Part shown: piece by piece, positions 28,677 to 38,386 of the stretch | How the letters are laid out: each line of letters opens with the position of its first letter | How positions within the stretch are numbered: the stretch's first letter is position 1 | Made by a program: the position numbers and the translations under genes | The notes under the pieces: model-generated | Databases searched by the model: none | What the model saw: the letters and a program-made list of their open reading frames with translations, nothing else | Told to the model about the DNA's origin: nothing | Assembly (NCBI GenBank): GCA_024275295.1 | Contig: JAJRZI010000009.1 | Location: forward strand, 34,615 to 98,614 | Length of the DNA stretch: 64,000 bases | Direction: 5' to 3' | DNA from: Gammaproteobacteria bacterium | GTDB lineage: Bacteria; Pseudomonadota; Gammaproteobacteria; Chromatiales; Chromatiaceae

Positions 28677-29621
28677 TTATATCGCTGCTGGACGCACACC
28701 GAGGATCTTCCTCGCCGCACGCGCATCGCGTTCAATCTGTCTGCGCAGCTGCTCGAATGAGTCGAAGCGTTTCTCATCCCGCAGTCGCTTGCAAAACTCC
28801 ACTTCCAGATGCCTGCCGTAGATCTCCTGGCAAAAATCAAACAGATGCACCTCAAGCAGGTAACGCCGATCGCCATCCACCGTTGGCTGATTGCCAATAT
28901 TGGCAACCCCAGGCACCGGCTGCTTGCCCAGGCCATGCACCTGCACCGCAAACACGCCATGCAGCGGACTGGCCTTTCGATGCAGGCCAATATTGGCCGT
29001 GGGGAAGCCGATGCTGCGCCCCCGCTGGTCGCCATAGACGACGCGCCCACAGATACGATAGGGCCGCCCCAAGCAACGCCGGGCCAGCTCCAGATCGCCA
29101 CAAGCCAATGCCTTGCGCACCCGGGTGCTGCTGATGCGTTCGCTCTCGACCACAACCGTATCCATGCTGTCAACACCAAACCCGTGCCGCGCTCCAGCCT
29201 CATGTAACAGCTTTATATCACCTGCACGGCCCTGGCCAAAACGGAAATCATCGCCCACCAGCAGATAGCGTATCCCAAGGCCACTGATCAGCACTCGTTG
29301 AATGAACTCATCCGCACTCATTGCCGCCAGCCGGGCACTGAACTCCAGCAGCATGACCCGCTGGATACCGGCCTCATCCAATACCCTCAGTTTTTCCCGC
29401 AACCGGGTGAGACGCGCCGGGGCCGCCTGCGGGCAGAAGAACTCCAGCGGGTGCGGCTCAAAGCTGATGACAGTGGCGGGAACGCCGAGCCGTTCACCCT
29501 CTCGCAGCAGGTGCCGGAAAACCGCCTGGTGGCCCAGGTGCACCCCATCGAAGTTACCGATGGTTGCAACACAGCCCCGGTGTTCCGAACGTAGATTGTG
29601 AAAACCCCGAATGACCCGCAT
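28677..29621 (-). CDS. ribF: Bifunctional riboflavin kinase / FAD synthetase
   Basis: A 314-residue protein with an N-terminal FMN adenylyltransferase domain (GNFDGVHLGHQAV nucleotide site; VLISGLGIRYLLVGDDFRFG) and a C-terminal riboflavin kinase domain (GDQRGRSIGFPTANI; GVANIGNQPTV). It turns riboflavin into FMN and FAD. ATG at 29621 is preferred because AAGG lies five bases before it; the GTG at 29636 is an alternative. It is upstream of ileS as in many proteobacteria. The divergent copper ATPase frame begins about 100 bases away. Confidence 0.94.
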   Translation of the reverse strand: MRVIRGFHNLRSEHRGCVATIGNFDGVHLGHQAVFRHLLREGERLGVPATVISFEPHPLEFFCPQAAPARLTRLREKLRVLDEAGIQRVMLLEFSARLAAMSADEFIQRVLISGLGIRYLLVGDDFRFGQGRAGDIKLLHEAGARHGFGVDSMDTVVVESERISSTRVRKALACGDLELARRCLGRPYRICGRVVYGDQRGRSIGFPTANIGLHRKASPLHGVFAVQVHGLGKQPVPGVANIGNQPTVDGDRRYLLEVHLFDFCQEIYGRHLEVEFCKRLRDEKRFDSFEQLRRQIERDARAARKILGVRPAAI

Positions 29622-29725
29622 GAATGCCTTCGTCACCAGCCAAAACGTATGAGTATAACCCGAATTATGGCGTAATATAGGATCACTTAGGGAATCATCT
29701 ATCGAGCGGCCACAGCATCACCACA

Positions 29726-29842
29726 ATGAGTACGCACAAAACAGAACACCTCATTCTGCCTGTGAAGGGCATGACCTGCGCCGCCTGCTCCACCCGGCTG
29801 GAGAGGGTAATGAACCGTCTCCCCGGCATACGGCAGGCATAG
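29726..29842 (+). other. Detached first HMA domain of copper ATPase, ended by in-frame TAG
   Basis: From ATG at 29726 the frame gives MSTHKTEHLILPVKGMTCAA and the rest of a heavy-metal-associated domain with the GMTCAACSTRLE copper motif. It stops at TAG 29840-29842 after PGIRQA. The ATPase frame continues directly with VNLASELIALDFDA, the second half of the same HMA domain. Family proteins usually have Ser or Glu at this position (EASVNLA/EAEVNLA). The segment is therefore the N-terminus of copA separated by one stop codon. Confidence 0.78.
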
Positions 29843-32125
29843 GTGAACCTGGCCAGCGAATTGATTGCACTCGATTTCGATGCGACAGAACTGGGCGCGG
29901 CAGAGATCATCGCAGCAGTCGGCAAGGCAGGATTCTCCGTGCCCATGGAGATCCTGCAGCTGGCCATCAGCGGCATGACTTGTGCCGCCTGCTCCACCCG
30001 ATTGGAGAAGATACTGTCACGCACCAGCGGGATAATATCAGCCTCAATCAATCTGGCCACTGAGCAGGCAACCATCACGGCACCAGCCGGAACCCTCTCA
30101 CAGGCAGAGCTGATCACCATCATCCGAAAGACGGGCTTTGACGCCACACCCATCAGATCCACAGCAGAACAACTTGCAGCAAAAGAGCAGGCCGAGCGGG
30201 CGCTGGATCGAAAGGAGCTGACCCATGTCATGCTGGCCGCCGCCCTGAGCCTGCCGCTGGTACTGCCCATGTTGCTGATGCTGTTTGGCATTCAGCTGGA
30301 TCTGCCTGCCTGGCTGCAGTTCATCATTGCCACACCTGTTCAGTTCTGGCTCGGCGCCCGTTTTTATGTCGGTGCATACAGATCCCTGCGGGGCGGAGCA
30401 GGCAATATGGATCTGCTGGTAGTGATGGGAACCTCTGCCGCCTGGGGGCTTAGCACTTGGGTCACGCTCTTTCCCGGCGGGGCTGCAGGGAATCATCTCT
30501 ATTTTGAAAGCTCTGCCATGATTATCACCCTGATCCTGTTTGGCAAATGGATGGAGCGACGCGCCCGTCGCAGCGCGGCTTCCGCCATTCGCGCCCTGAT
30601 GGATCTGCGCCCTGAATCTGCGCGGGTGGAGCGCAACGGCGCCACCATCGAGGTGCCCGTGGAGAGCGTACTCCCAGATGAGGTCGTGGTGGTGCGACCC
30701 GGTGAGCGCGTCCCGGTGGACGGCACTGTTCTGGGGGGGATCAGCCAGCTGGATGAGTCCCTCATCACCGGCGAGAGCCTGCCCGTCAACCGCGAGGCAG
30801 GCGACCCGGTGACCGGCGCCTCGATCAATGGTGAAGGGCTGCTGCGCATACGCACCACCAGGATAGGTACGGAATCCACCCTCTCCCGCATCATCCGGCT
30901 GGTTGAAAGCGCCCAGGCCAGCAAGGCACCCGTGCAACATCTGGTGGATCGGATCTCCGCCATCTTTGTCCCTGTTGTCATTGTCATTGCCAGCATTACC
31001 TTTGCCAGCTGGGCCTTGATTGACGGTTCACTACAAACCGCCTTCCTGGCCGCCATATCCGTACTGGTTATCGCCTGCCCCTGTGCCCTCGGCCTGGCTA
31101 CGCCCACCGCCATTATGGTCGGCACCGGCACGGCCGCCCGGCGGGGCATCCTGATCAAGGATGCCGATGCCCTTGAGCACGCCCACAGGGTCGATACCCT
31201 GGTATTTGACAAGACCGGCACGCTGACGGAGGGGCATCCCGCACTGGATCAGATCACCGCCTTTGATCATCAAGCCGACCGACTCCTGCAGCTGGCCGCC
31301 TCAGCCCAACAGGGCAGCGAACACCCGCTAGCCCGGGCGGTATTGCGCCATGCTGCGCAGCAGGGGATTGAACTGCTGCCAGTGGCGGACTTCTCTGCAC
31401 TCCCGGGGCGTGGGCTGAAGGCCTGTGTCGGCGGGCGGGATCTGCTCATCGGCAGCCGCCGCCTGATGCTGGAACAGGGGGTTGATCCGGCTGCCTTTCC
31501 CCAGCAGGCCGAAGAAGAATATCAAACCCTGATGTGGGTGACCGATAGACAGGATAGCATTCAACTATTGGGCTTCATCTCTGTAACCGACCCGGTCAAG
31601 GCCAACGCCAGTCAGGCCATTACAGAACTCAAGGCGCTGGGCATTGAACCCGTCATGCTGACCGGCGACAACTCACAGGTTGCCAACCGGGTTGCCGCCA
31701 GCGTGGGTATAGAGCAGGTCGTGGCAGAGGTTCTGCCTGAAGATAAAGAGTCCCGGATCCAGCAGCTCAGGTCGCAGGGTCGGATCGTGGCCATGGTCGG
31801 CGACGGCATCAATGACGCCCCGGCCCTGGCAGCTGCCGATATCGGCATGGCCATGGGCACTGGAAGTGATGTCGCCATGCACACCGCGGGTATCACCCTG
31901 ATGCGCGGTGATCCGGCACTGGTTGCAGAGGCACTCGCCATCTCCCGCGCCACCCGTCGCAAGATCTGGCAAAATCTTTTCTGGGCGCTGATCTATAATT
32001 TAGTTGCAATCCCGATGGCCGCCTTTGGCCTGCTGAGTCCGGTTATTGCGGGGGCAGCCATGGCGATGTCATCCGTCAGTGTGGTATCCAATTCCCTATT
32101 GCTGAGGCGCTGGGGAACCCAATAA
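29843..32125 (+). CDS. copA: Copper-exporting P1B-type ATPase
   Basis: The 760-residue part after the TAG stop holds half of HMA1, a complete HMA2 (GMTCAACSTRLEKIL) and the full pump. Visible are the actuator loop ITGES, the ion-binding CPC in ACPCALGLATP, the phosphorylation site DKTGTLTEG, the HP dipeptide in SEHPLARAV and the hinge MVGDGINDAPAL. It exports Cu(I) using ATP. If translation starts at the GTG directly after the stop, or at an internal start, the pump core would be complete with one metal-binding domain, so function may persist. The chaperone gene follows 23 bases later. No CueR-like operator was evident upstream. Confidence 0.93.
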   Translation: MNLASELIALDFDATELGAAEIIAAVGKAGFSVPMEILQLAISGMTCAACSTRLEKILSRTSGIISASINLATEQATITAPAGTLSQAELITIIRKTGFDATPIRSTAEQLAAKEQAERALDRKELTHVMLAAALSLPLVLPMLLMLFGIQLDLPAWLQFIIATPVQFWLGARFYVGAYRSLRGGAGNMDLLVVMGTSAAWGLSTWVTLFPGGAAGNHLYFESSAMIITLILFGKWMERRARRSAASAIRALMDLRPESARVERNGATIEVPVESVLPDEVVVVRPGERVPVDGTVLGGISQLDESLITGESLPVNREAGDPVTGASINGEGLLRIRTTRIGTESTLSRIIRLVESAQASKAPVQHLVDRISAIFVPVVIVIASITFASWALIDGSLQTAFLAAISVLVIACPCALGLATPTAIMVGTGTAARRGILIKDADALEHAHRVDTLVFDKTGTLTEGHPALDQITAFDHQADRLLQLAASAQQGSEHPLARAVLRHAAQQGIELLPVADFSALPGRGLKACVGGRDLLIGSRRLMLEQGVDPAAFPQQAEEEYQTLMWVTDRQDSIQLLGFISVTDPVKANASQAITELKALGIEPVMLTGDNSQVANRVAASVGIEQVVAEVLPEDKESRIQQLRSQGRIVAMVGDGINDAPALAAADIGMAMGTGSDVAMHTAGITLMRGDPALVAEALAISRATRRKIWQNLFWALIYNLVAIPMAAFGLLSPVIAGAAMAMSSVSVVSNSLLLRRWGTQ

Positions 32126-32148
32126 ATCTGTTATAGGAATCACAACAA

Positions 32149-32352
32149 ATGCTCAAGACCTACAGAGTAGAAGGCATGACCTGCTGCGGCTGCTCAAGCG
32201 CGGTTGAGAAGGCGCTGAAAGAGGCCATACCGGGGGCGACCATTGATGTGAATGTCGCCGCCAACGAGGTCACCATCGACCCGCCCTGTGATGACGATCT
32301 GGTCAAAAGAACCATTGAAGATGCCGGCTTTGATTATGGCGGCCCGCTGTAG
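32149..32352 (+). CDS. copZ: Copper chaperone, HMA domain
   Basis: A 67-residue single HMA domain protein (MLKTYRVEGMTCCGCSSAVE). The metal motif reads CCGC, with an extra Cys compared with the usual CxxC context. The TIDVNVAANEVTIDPP and IEDAGFDYGG parts complete the ferredoxin-like fold. It would carry Cu(I) to the ATPase encoded just upstream on the same strand. Confidence 0.88.
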   Translation: MLKTYRVEGMTCCGCSSAVEKALKEAIPGATIDVNVAANEVTIDPPCDDDLVKRTIEDAGFDYGGPL

Positions 32353-32373
32353 CCCATGGAGCTGAAGCACCGC

Positions 32374-34632
32374 TTACGCCCGCTTTGAGGATTGTTTCTC
32401 ATCCAGGTTGTTGAGCGCATCCATCATGGATGAGATGGCCCGATCCATCAGGGGGACTTCCAGATCCCTCAACACCACAGCCCGCTCAGCCCGAAACAAG
32501 GTAGCCAGCCCGTTTGCAGAGATCTCCAGCACCCGAATACCGCGCCGATTGACAAAGACCAATGAGTTGTCTGTGGCACTCCGCCAGGAGAGCTTGGCCC
32601 GGATTTTGATGCCATTCTCTTCTATTATTTCAAGCCAGTTTCCGATTGCCAGAAACTCGACCTGATGGTCAAACTCATCCCCTTCATCCTCTTCAAAACA
32701 GGGGGACTCCAGCACAATCTCCTCTACCTCCTGGGATGGCTTCACCGGGAGCGCTTCCACTACAGGTTTTACGGGAGGTTGTGCTTTCTGCTTCTGCTGC
32801 GCTTCACTGGGGCTGGGGACTATATGCAGCACAGTAAAGTGGCACTCCTGCAATTCATGGAACAGCTTTGCCATTTTGCACTGATCGTAGGAGATACTGT
32901 TCAGCCCCGCACGCAAAACCTTGAGGATTGAAGGTATCTGTTTTAACAGCTTCTGGCGTTCAGCATGTTCACTCTTTGGCTCAATACTCCACAGCAGCCT
33001 GTCCATCAACGCCAGGGACTCCTTCCACGCCTTACTCTCCAGACCCTGTCGCAGGTTGATCAGGATCAGCACATCCCGCCACCCCTCATGCAGCAGGGTC
33101 GCTATTATCTGCGGAACCTCTCTGCCATCAAGGCGCTTTTCTATCTCCTCCGACACTCGGCAACGGGCTGCAAGCAGTTGCGCCTTACCCTTGGAGTTCT
33201 GCTGGGCACGCTGTTCTGCCAGGCTCGAACGATGCAGCTCTCGCTCCTGTAGCTCTGTGAACTCCTGATCAAGCACCTCAAACAGGCGCATATCATTGTC
33301 AAACTCGGAGAGGATGCGCTGCACAATGGATTCAATCTTGAGATAGAGCTCATCGGTGGAGCACTCCTCCACCTCACTCCAGGCAAAGGCCGCCTGGGCC
33401 AGTCTATTCAACAGTTGCCGGGCCGGGTGCTTTTTCCTGCTGAGAAAGGATTTGTCCAGAATTGCCACCTTCAACATGGGGATCTGCAGTCGGCTCAGCA
33501 ACGCCTTCATGGCATTTGGAAGATTTTTGTCATCCAGAATAAACTCAAACAACATGGCGATGATATCAATGACATCATCATCCACCTGCCCCAGTGACTT
33601 TGCACCAAGACCACCAAGACTGTTCAGCAGTGTGGTTTTCAGATGCTCTGCACCATCAGTACTCCCCCGCGCGGCAGCGGGCTGGGCTGTGGCATTATGC
33701 TGCAGGGAGGTCAAGGCGCCCAACAGCTCTGCCGTGTTAACCGGCGGAAGGTTACTGCTTTCACCCCGATTACTGGACACCCCCCCTTGCTGGCGGTGCA
33801 GGTTCAATAACTGCTGGAGGTTGGAGAAGACCTCGGATGCCATACTCTCTTCATCGGTACAATGCGTCTCCTGCTGGGCTTCCGGCAACCTATTACTGTC
33901 ATTTTTTGTAGCCGGTAAAGCGGTAGTACGCCTTGCCCGCGATATAAGCATGGGCAATATCCCTGCATTGCCCAGCATATTGCCCATCTCTTGATAGAGG
34001 CCACCCAGCTGTCGGCTCATCTGCTTATCAAAGAGCTTGTAGATCACCAATTTGATCTGAATAACCACCTCAAGGTGCTGCAATGCCGCCTGAAAGCTGG
34101 CGCAGAGATTGGCCGGAGAGATAGGATTACTATAGTGGCTGACCTCTTCAACCTTCAGCATGGCGGCAAAACGCTGCTCAATGGCCTGCAGCTCTTGCTT
34201 ATATTGATTCTCAGACTTTGAGGCCATGTTGCTTATTGCCAGGGACTCCTCAAGATCATCATTGTCCATCAGGCTGAGACCTGCTTCCCGCAGTGATTTT
34301 TCCTGTGGATCGGCAACCGGCCCATGGCGCCAGAAATGATCAAACCGATTCAGGCTTCCCTGAATAAAGTTTTTCTGAATCTGGTTACGCTGCTTGCGGA
34401 TCTCACGCATGACATCAAAATAGATGGTCTGCTGTGCATCGGTTCCCGCTTTGTCAGAGAGTTCAAATAGGGCATCATCCAGCTTTTCAAACATGCCATC
34501 TGACAATTGAGGCAAACTCCGGTTAATCTGATTCCGGCAGCGATTCACCAGCGTTACAATCTTCTCATCCAGGAGTAACCGATGTTCTCTCTTGGCATTT
34601 CCAAATGAAATAATGTTGTGGTTCTGGGCCAT
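32374..34632 (-). CDS. DUF1631 family protein
   Basis: A large (about 752 residues), soluble, mainly helical protein that matches the proteobacterial DUF1631 family by its N-terminal block (ISFGNAKREHRLLLDEKIV, LPQLSDGMFEKLDDALFELS) and C-terminal PilZ-like beta region (GNWLEIIEENGIKIRAKLSW, FVNRRGIRVLEI). A low-complexity linker lies near residues 630-680. The function is not established; the end region suggests cyclic di-GMP or effector binding as inference. ATG at 34632 has GAGG six bases upstream; a start at 34659 is less likely. It is convergent with copZ. Confidence 0.8.
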   Translation of the reverse strand: MAQNHNIISFGNAKREHRLLLDEKIVTLVNRCRNQINRSLPQLSDGMFEKLDDALFELSDKAGTDAQQTIYFDVMREIRKQRNQIQKNFIQGSLNRFDHFWRHGPVADPQEKSLREAGLSLMDNDDLEESLAISNMASKSENQYKQELQAIEQRFAAMLKVEEVSHYSNPISPANLCASFQAALQHLEVVIQIKLVIYKLFDKQMSRQLGGLYQEMGNMLGNAGILPMLISRARRTTALPATKNDSNRLPEAQQETHCTDEESMASEVFSNLQQLLNLHRQQGGVSSNRGESSNLPPVNTAELLGALTSLQHNATAQPAAARGSTDGAEHLKTTLLNSLGGLGAKSLGQVDDDVIDIIAMLFEFILDDKNLPNAMKALLSRLQIPMLKVAILDKSFLSRKKHPARQLLNRLAQAAFAWSEVEECSTDELYLKIESIVQRILSEFDNDMRLFEVLDQEFTELQERELHRSSLAEQRAQQNSKGKAQLLAARCRVSEEIEKRLDGREVPQIIATLLHEGWRDVLILINLRQGLESKAWKESLALMDRLLWSIEPKSEHAERQKLLKQIPSILKVLRAGLNSISYDQCKMAKLFHELQECHFTVLHIVPSPSEAQQKQKAQPPVKPVVEALPVKPSQEVEEIVLESPCFEEDEGDEFDHQVEFLAIGNWLEIIEENGIKIRAKLSWRSATDNSLVFVNRRGIRVLEISANGLATLFRAERAVVLRDLEVPLMDRAISSMMDALNNLDEKQSSKRA

Positions 34633-34783
34633 GCTATCCTCGCCTCTCCCGTATTCCATCTCTGTGGTGCTGTATGCGGAGCTTCATGCTCCAAATATAG
34701 CAAGGCACCTGGGAAACAATTGTGACTCTCTTCACAGAAGCCAAAAGGAACAAAAGGAGGGGAGATAAAATCAGCACTGCATC

Positions 34784-34813
34784 AAAAAAGCCCGCTGCTA
34801 TGCGGGCTTTTTT
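34784..34813. terminator. Bidirectional Rho-independent terminator
   Basis: A perfect hairpin of GCCCGC/GCGGGC with a six-base loop is flanked by six A on the left and six T on the right, so it can terminate in both directions. On the minus strand it follows the tRNA-Met gene. The surrounding 34660-34841 gap holds nothing else recognisable. Confidence 0.85.
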
Positions 34814-34841
34814 GTGTTATTGATTTTATTGAATAGGAATT

Positions 34842-34918
34842 TGGTAGCTACGGGTGGACTTGAACCACCGACCCCAGCATTATGAATGCTGTGCTCTAAC
34901 CGACTGAGCTACGTAGCC
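34842..34918 (-). tRNA. tRNA-Met (CAT anticodon), elongator type
   Basis: The minus strand gives a full cloverleaf: acceptor GGCTACG, D-arm with AGCTCAGTCGGTTAGAGC, anticodon stem CAGCA/TGCTG around TTCATAA (anticodon CAT), T-arm GGTTCAAGTCC and an encoded 3' CCA. The sequence closely resembles the Escherichia coli elongator tRNA-Met. The first acceptor pair is G1-U72 rather than G-C. A tRNA-Ile2 with modified CAT is less likely given the body sequence. A terminator hairpin follows it. Confidence 0.93.
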
Positions 34919-35001
34919 ATAAGGGATGGCGAATGTACCGGAAACTCCGGCCAGATTCAAGTCTGGCCCGGAAAAATCGCTGCTACCCGCTCATTCTCGT
35001 G

Positions 35002-36093
35002 CTAAACATTTAAACGAAAATGAATCACATCACCATCCTGCACAATGTAATCCTTGCCTTCCAGCCGTAATTTGCCAGCCTCTTTCGCCTTCTGCTCACC
35101 ACCACAAGCGATAAAATCATCATAAGAGATGACCTCAGCACGGATAAACCCACGCTGAAAATCGGTGTGAATAACACCCGCCGCCTGCGGGGCAGTAGCA
35201 CCTGCCGGTATCGTCCAGGCCCGCACCTCTTTCACTCCTGCGGTGAAATAGGTTTCCAGATTCAGCAGGCGATACCCCGCACGTATCACCCGGTTCAGGC
35301 CTGGCTCGTCCTGACCCAGGTCTGCCAGAAAATCAGCCTTATCCTCTTCATCCAGTTCTGCAATCTCCGCCTCGATAGCCGCACAGACGGGTACGACTTC
35401 CGAGCCTTCTGCGGCTGCAAATTCCACCACAGCATCCAGAGCCGGATTGTCTGAAAAGCCGTTTTCGTCCACATTGGCAACATAGAGAGTGTGCTTGACC
35501 GTCAGCAGGTGCAGGTCACACAAGGCCATCTGCTGGTCATCATTCAGCTCCATTGAGCTAACGGGGTTGCCCGCATCAAGATGATCACGCACGCCTTCCA
35601 GCAAGGCTTTTTGAGCAAGGATTTTTTTGTCCCCCGTCTTGGCCTGGCGAGCCACCTTATCCAGCGCCTTCTCTACCGACTCCAGGTCAGCCAGCCCCAG
35701 TTCGGTGTTGATTATTTCAATATCCGCCAACGGATCGACCTTGCCCGCAACATGCACCACGTAGTCATTCTCGAAACAGCGCACAACATGACAGATGGCA
35801 TCTGTTTCACGGATGTTGGCCAGGAATTTATTTCCCAGGCCTTCACCTTTAGAAGCCCCGGCCACCAGACCCGCAATGTCCACAAACTGCATGCTAGTAG
35901 GAATAATATTCTGTGGCTTAACGATCTCAGCAATCTTTTCCTGGCGGGAATCGGCCACGGGCACAACACCGACATTCGGGTCAATTGTGCAAAAGGGGTA
36001 GTTTTCGGCCGCGATTGTGGCCTGTGTCAACGCATTGAAAAGTGTGGACTTACCCACATTCGGCAAGCCCACAATGCCGCATTTAAAACCCAT
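35002..36093 (-). CDS. ychF: Redox-regulated ATPase/GTPase YchF
   Basis: A 363-residue Obg-family protein: P-loop [15 protein letters not shown], switch region [33 protein letters not shown] as G3, a helical coiled-coil insertion, and a C-terminal TGS domain ending in [11 protein letters not shown]. YchF (OLA1) hydrolyses ATP and binds ribosomes. It lies 84 bases after the tRNA-Met gene and in the same direction. pth, its common neighbour, is not in the window. Confidence 0.95.
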   Translation of the reverse strand: MGFKCGIVGLPNVGKSTLFNALTQATIAAENYPFCTIDPNVGVVPVADSRQEKIAEIVKPQNIIPTSMQFVDIAGLVAGASKGEGLGNKFLANIRETDAICHVVRCFENDYVVHVAGKVDPLADIEIINTELGLADLESVEKALDKVARQAKTGDKKILAQKALLEGVRDHLDAGNPVSSMELNDDQQMALCDLHLLTVKHTLYVANVDENGFSDNPALDAVVEFAAAEGSEVVPVCAAIEAEIAELDEEDKADFLADLGQDEPGLNRVIRAGYRLLNLETYFTAGVKEVRAWTIPAGATAPQAAGVIHTDFQRGFIRAEVISYDDFIACGGEQKAKEAGKLRLEGKDYIVQDGDVIHFRLNV

Positions 36094-36170
36094 CTGATGT
36101 GCCTCAAGAGAAAATAGAAGAAGGAGGTGGAAAAGCCGGGATTATATCCTGTTCACCCCGCAACTTGTAA

Positions 36171-37643
36171 TCAATCTGAGGATTTGCGGTTGTAGTCATC
36201 CTCAAAGCGGACAATGTCATCCTCTCCCAGGTAGCTGCCGGATTGCACTTCAATCAGCTCCAAAGGAATGACGCCGGGGTTTTCCAACCGATGGGTAGCT
36301 CCCAGAGGGATATAGATGGATTCATTTTCACTCAATAGCACTACTTCTTCATTGCGCGTTACCTTTGCAGTGCCCCGCACGACAACCCAATGTTCGGCAC
36401 GATGATGATGCATCTGCAGTGAGAGTGAAGCGCCAGGCTTTACCGTCAATCTTTTTACCTGATAACGATCACCCTCATCAATGGGTTCATAGTCCCCCCA
36501 GGGACGGTGCACCCGACGGTGAAATTGAGACTCACTTCGCTGCTCGCGCTTCAGCTGTTCTGCAATGATCTTTACGTCTTGGGCATGCGCTTTGTCAGCC
36601 ACCAGTACTGCATCCGGGGTCTCCACCACGACCAGATTATTTACCCCAACCGTTGCCAGCAGGCGATGTTGTGCGATCAATAGATTATCTGTGCAATTAT
36701 GGGTCAAAACATCGCCTTCAATGACATTGCCCGAGGCATCAGCATCTTTTACCTCCCACAAGGCTGACCAGCTCCCCACGTCAGACCAGCCTACTGACAA
36801 CGGCAGTACAATAGCTTTTTCTGCGTCGCTTTTTTCTCTGGAAAGCTTCTCCATAACGGCATAATCAATGGAATCAGAAGGGCAGCGCTCAAAACTTTTG
36901 GCATCTACCCGAAAGAAATCGCCATCCCGCTCACCTTCAGCAAAAGCCGCCCGGCAGGCGTTGGCAATATCAGCCCGGTAGCGCACTATCAGCCCCAGCC
37001 ACACCGAAGCACGCATCATGAATATCCCGCTATTCCAGAGATAGTCCCCACCATCCAGATAGCGCTGAGCCGTAACTTGGTCTGGCTTTTCAACAAAGGC
37101 CTGCAGTCTGAATGCCTCACTCTTTTGGCTACAGGGCGCACCTTTTTGTATATAGCCATAGCCTGTTTCAGTAGCAGTCGGCACAATACCAAAGGTTACC
37201 ACGCCACCTTCCGATGCTAATGCTGCTCCACGAGCCACCACGCTTCTAAACTTCTCTTCATCTACAATCAGGTGATTAGCTGGCATGACAATAAGCACAG
37301 AATCAGCATCATCCTGCACAGCCATTATGGCTGCAATCGTCAGTGCTGGGGCAGTATTACGCCCTGAGGGTTCAAGCATGATTGAAGCTGGAGCCTGATC
37401 CAGCAGGCGGAACTGTTCGGCCACCAAAAACCGATGGGCTTCATTGCAGACGACAAGGGCATCAGCAACCGTAATTTCTGACTCAGGATGCTCCTGCTCA
37501 AGTGCAGTAAGTCTCAACAGTGTTGATTGAAACAGCGAATGTTGGCCGGCAAGAGACAAGAACTGTTTAGGGTAAGCCGCACGCGAAAGAGGCCAAAGGC
37601 GGGTTCCGGATCCACCGGAAAGTACAACAGGCTGAAGATTCAT
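36171..37643 (-). CDS. manC: Mannose-1-phosphate guanylyltransferase / mannose-6-phosphate isomerase
   Basis: A 490-residue bifunctional type II enzyme. The pyrophosphorylase signature LSGGSGTRLWPLSRAAYPKQ is at the start, FVEKPD is near residue 185, and a C-terminal cupin isomerase domain (about 365-485) carries MHHHRAEHWVVVRG. It makes GDP-mannose for exopolysaccharide or O-antigen. No polysaccharide genes adjoin it in this window. The 97 bases upstream to the STAS gene hold only a weak dyad. Confidence 0.93.
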   Translation of the reverse strand: MNLQPVVLSGGSGTRLWPLSRAAYPKQFLSLAGQHSLFQSTLLRLTALEQEHPESEITVADALVVCNEAHRFLVAEQFRLLDQAPASIMLEPSGRNTAPALTIAAIMAVQDDADSVLIVMPANHLIVDEEKFRSVVARGAALASEGGVVTFGIVPTATETGYGYIQKGAPCSQKSEAFRLQAFVEKPDQVTAQRYLDGGDYLWNSGIFMMRASVWLGLIVRYRADIANACRAAFAEGERDGDFFRVDAKSFERCPSDSIDYAVMEKLSREKSDAEKAIVLPLSVGWSDVGSWSALWEVKDADASGNVIEGDVLTHNCTDNLLIAQHRLLATVGVNNLVVVETPDAVLVADKAHAQDVKIIAEQLKREQRSESQFHRRVHRPWGDYEPIDEGDRYQVKRLTVKPGASLSLQMHHHRAEHWVVVRGTAKVTRNEEVVLLSENESIYIPLGATHRLENPGVIPLELIEVQSGSYLGEDDIVRFEDDYNRKSSD

Positions 37644-37740
37644 GACGCCATCCTAATCGACAAAGTTTTGTCAGATTAAATTAACTTAATAACAGCGTCA
37701 AATCCAACCTCAAGAATTAGCGCAATGTCAGATGCCTTGC

Positions 37741-38043
37741 TTACTCTATGGAAAACAGCTTATCAAAATTTGCAATGCGCAGGATTTCACGAATACCGTC
37801 ATTACCATTAATAAGGCGAACCTCCTTATCGCTTTTACCATACTCCCGAAGCTGCAACAGCATCCCCATCGCAGAACTGTCCATATAATCAGCCCCTTTA
37901 AGATCTACAATAAAATATCGTTCTCCCTTAGGGTGCTCTTTATATGCGCTAACAAAATCCCGATGCGTAGAAAAATCAAAGCGTCCCGCCATGTGAATGG
38001 TCACTTCATTTTTATCTGAAGATATTGTGGTTGTAACACTCAT
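37741..38043 (-). CDS. STAS domain anti-sigma-factor-antagonist-like protein
   Basis: A 100-residue single STAS domain with VDLKGADYMDSSAMGMLLQL, keeping the Ser that such proteins use as phosphorylation site. It is paralogous to the next gene upstream. It is the last gene of the chemotaxis cluster, nine bases after its paralogue. The partner kinase and phosphatase expected for a partner-switching pathway are not in the window. Confidence 0.85.
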   Translation of the reverse strand: MSVTTTISSDKNEVTIHMAGRFDFSTHRDFVSAYKEHPKGERYFIVDLKGADYMDSSAMGMLLQLREYGKSDKEVRLINGNDGIREILRIANFDKLFSIE

Positions 38044-38052
38044 ATTGCCACC

Positions 38053-38361
38053 TTATGTACTAAATTTAAAAAGTTTATCAAAACGGGTGATCTCCATGAT
38101 CTGCTGCACCGATGAGCGGCATGATTTCAAAATAATATTGGCTTTATTCCCTCCTGCCCGCTCTCTAAGTACCAGTAACATACCGAGGGCTGCACTATCA
38201 ATATACTCAGTATTTTTAAAATCAATAGTAATCTCCAGTTGATCGGGATCAACTGATCGATATGTATCACGAAACTCACCATGGTATGAGAAATCAAACC
38301 GATCATCTAACACAATTGTCATTTTTTTTTCATGTTCTGCAATTTTTGAAGTAATGCTCAC
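38053..38361 (-). CDS. STAS domain anti-sigma-factor-antagonist-like protein
   Basis: A 102-residue STAS protein with IDFKNTEYIDSAALGMLLVL; the conserved Asp-Ser is present. It starts with GTG, with GGAG about six bases upstream. It resembles the neighbouring STAS protein over its full length (both have RFDFS near residue 20 and FDKLF near the end), indicating tandem duplication. It follows the MCP-like gene by 25 bases. Confidence 0.85.
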   Translation of the reverse strand: MSITSKIAEHEKKMTIVLDDRFDFSYHGEFRDTYRSVDPDQLEITIDFKNTEYIDSAALGMLLVLRERAGGNKANIILKSCRSSVQQIMEITRFDKLFKFST

Positions 38362-38386
38362 CCTCTACTCCTGAATTAAATACCGC

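Noticed and set aside
29637..29725. FMN riboswitch or CueR operator between ribF and copA
   Set aside because: The gap is about 90 bases, too short for a riboswitch, and no CueR-like dyad could be read.
30098..30940. Minus-strand frame of 280 codons opposite copA
   Set aside because: It is antisense to conserved ATPase domains and has no motif or start signal of its own.
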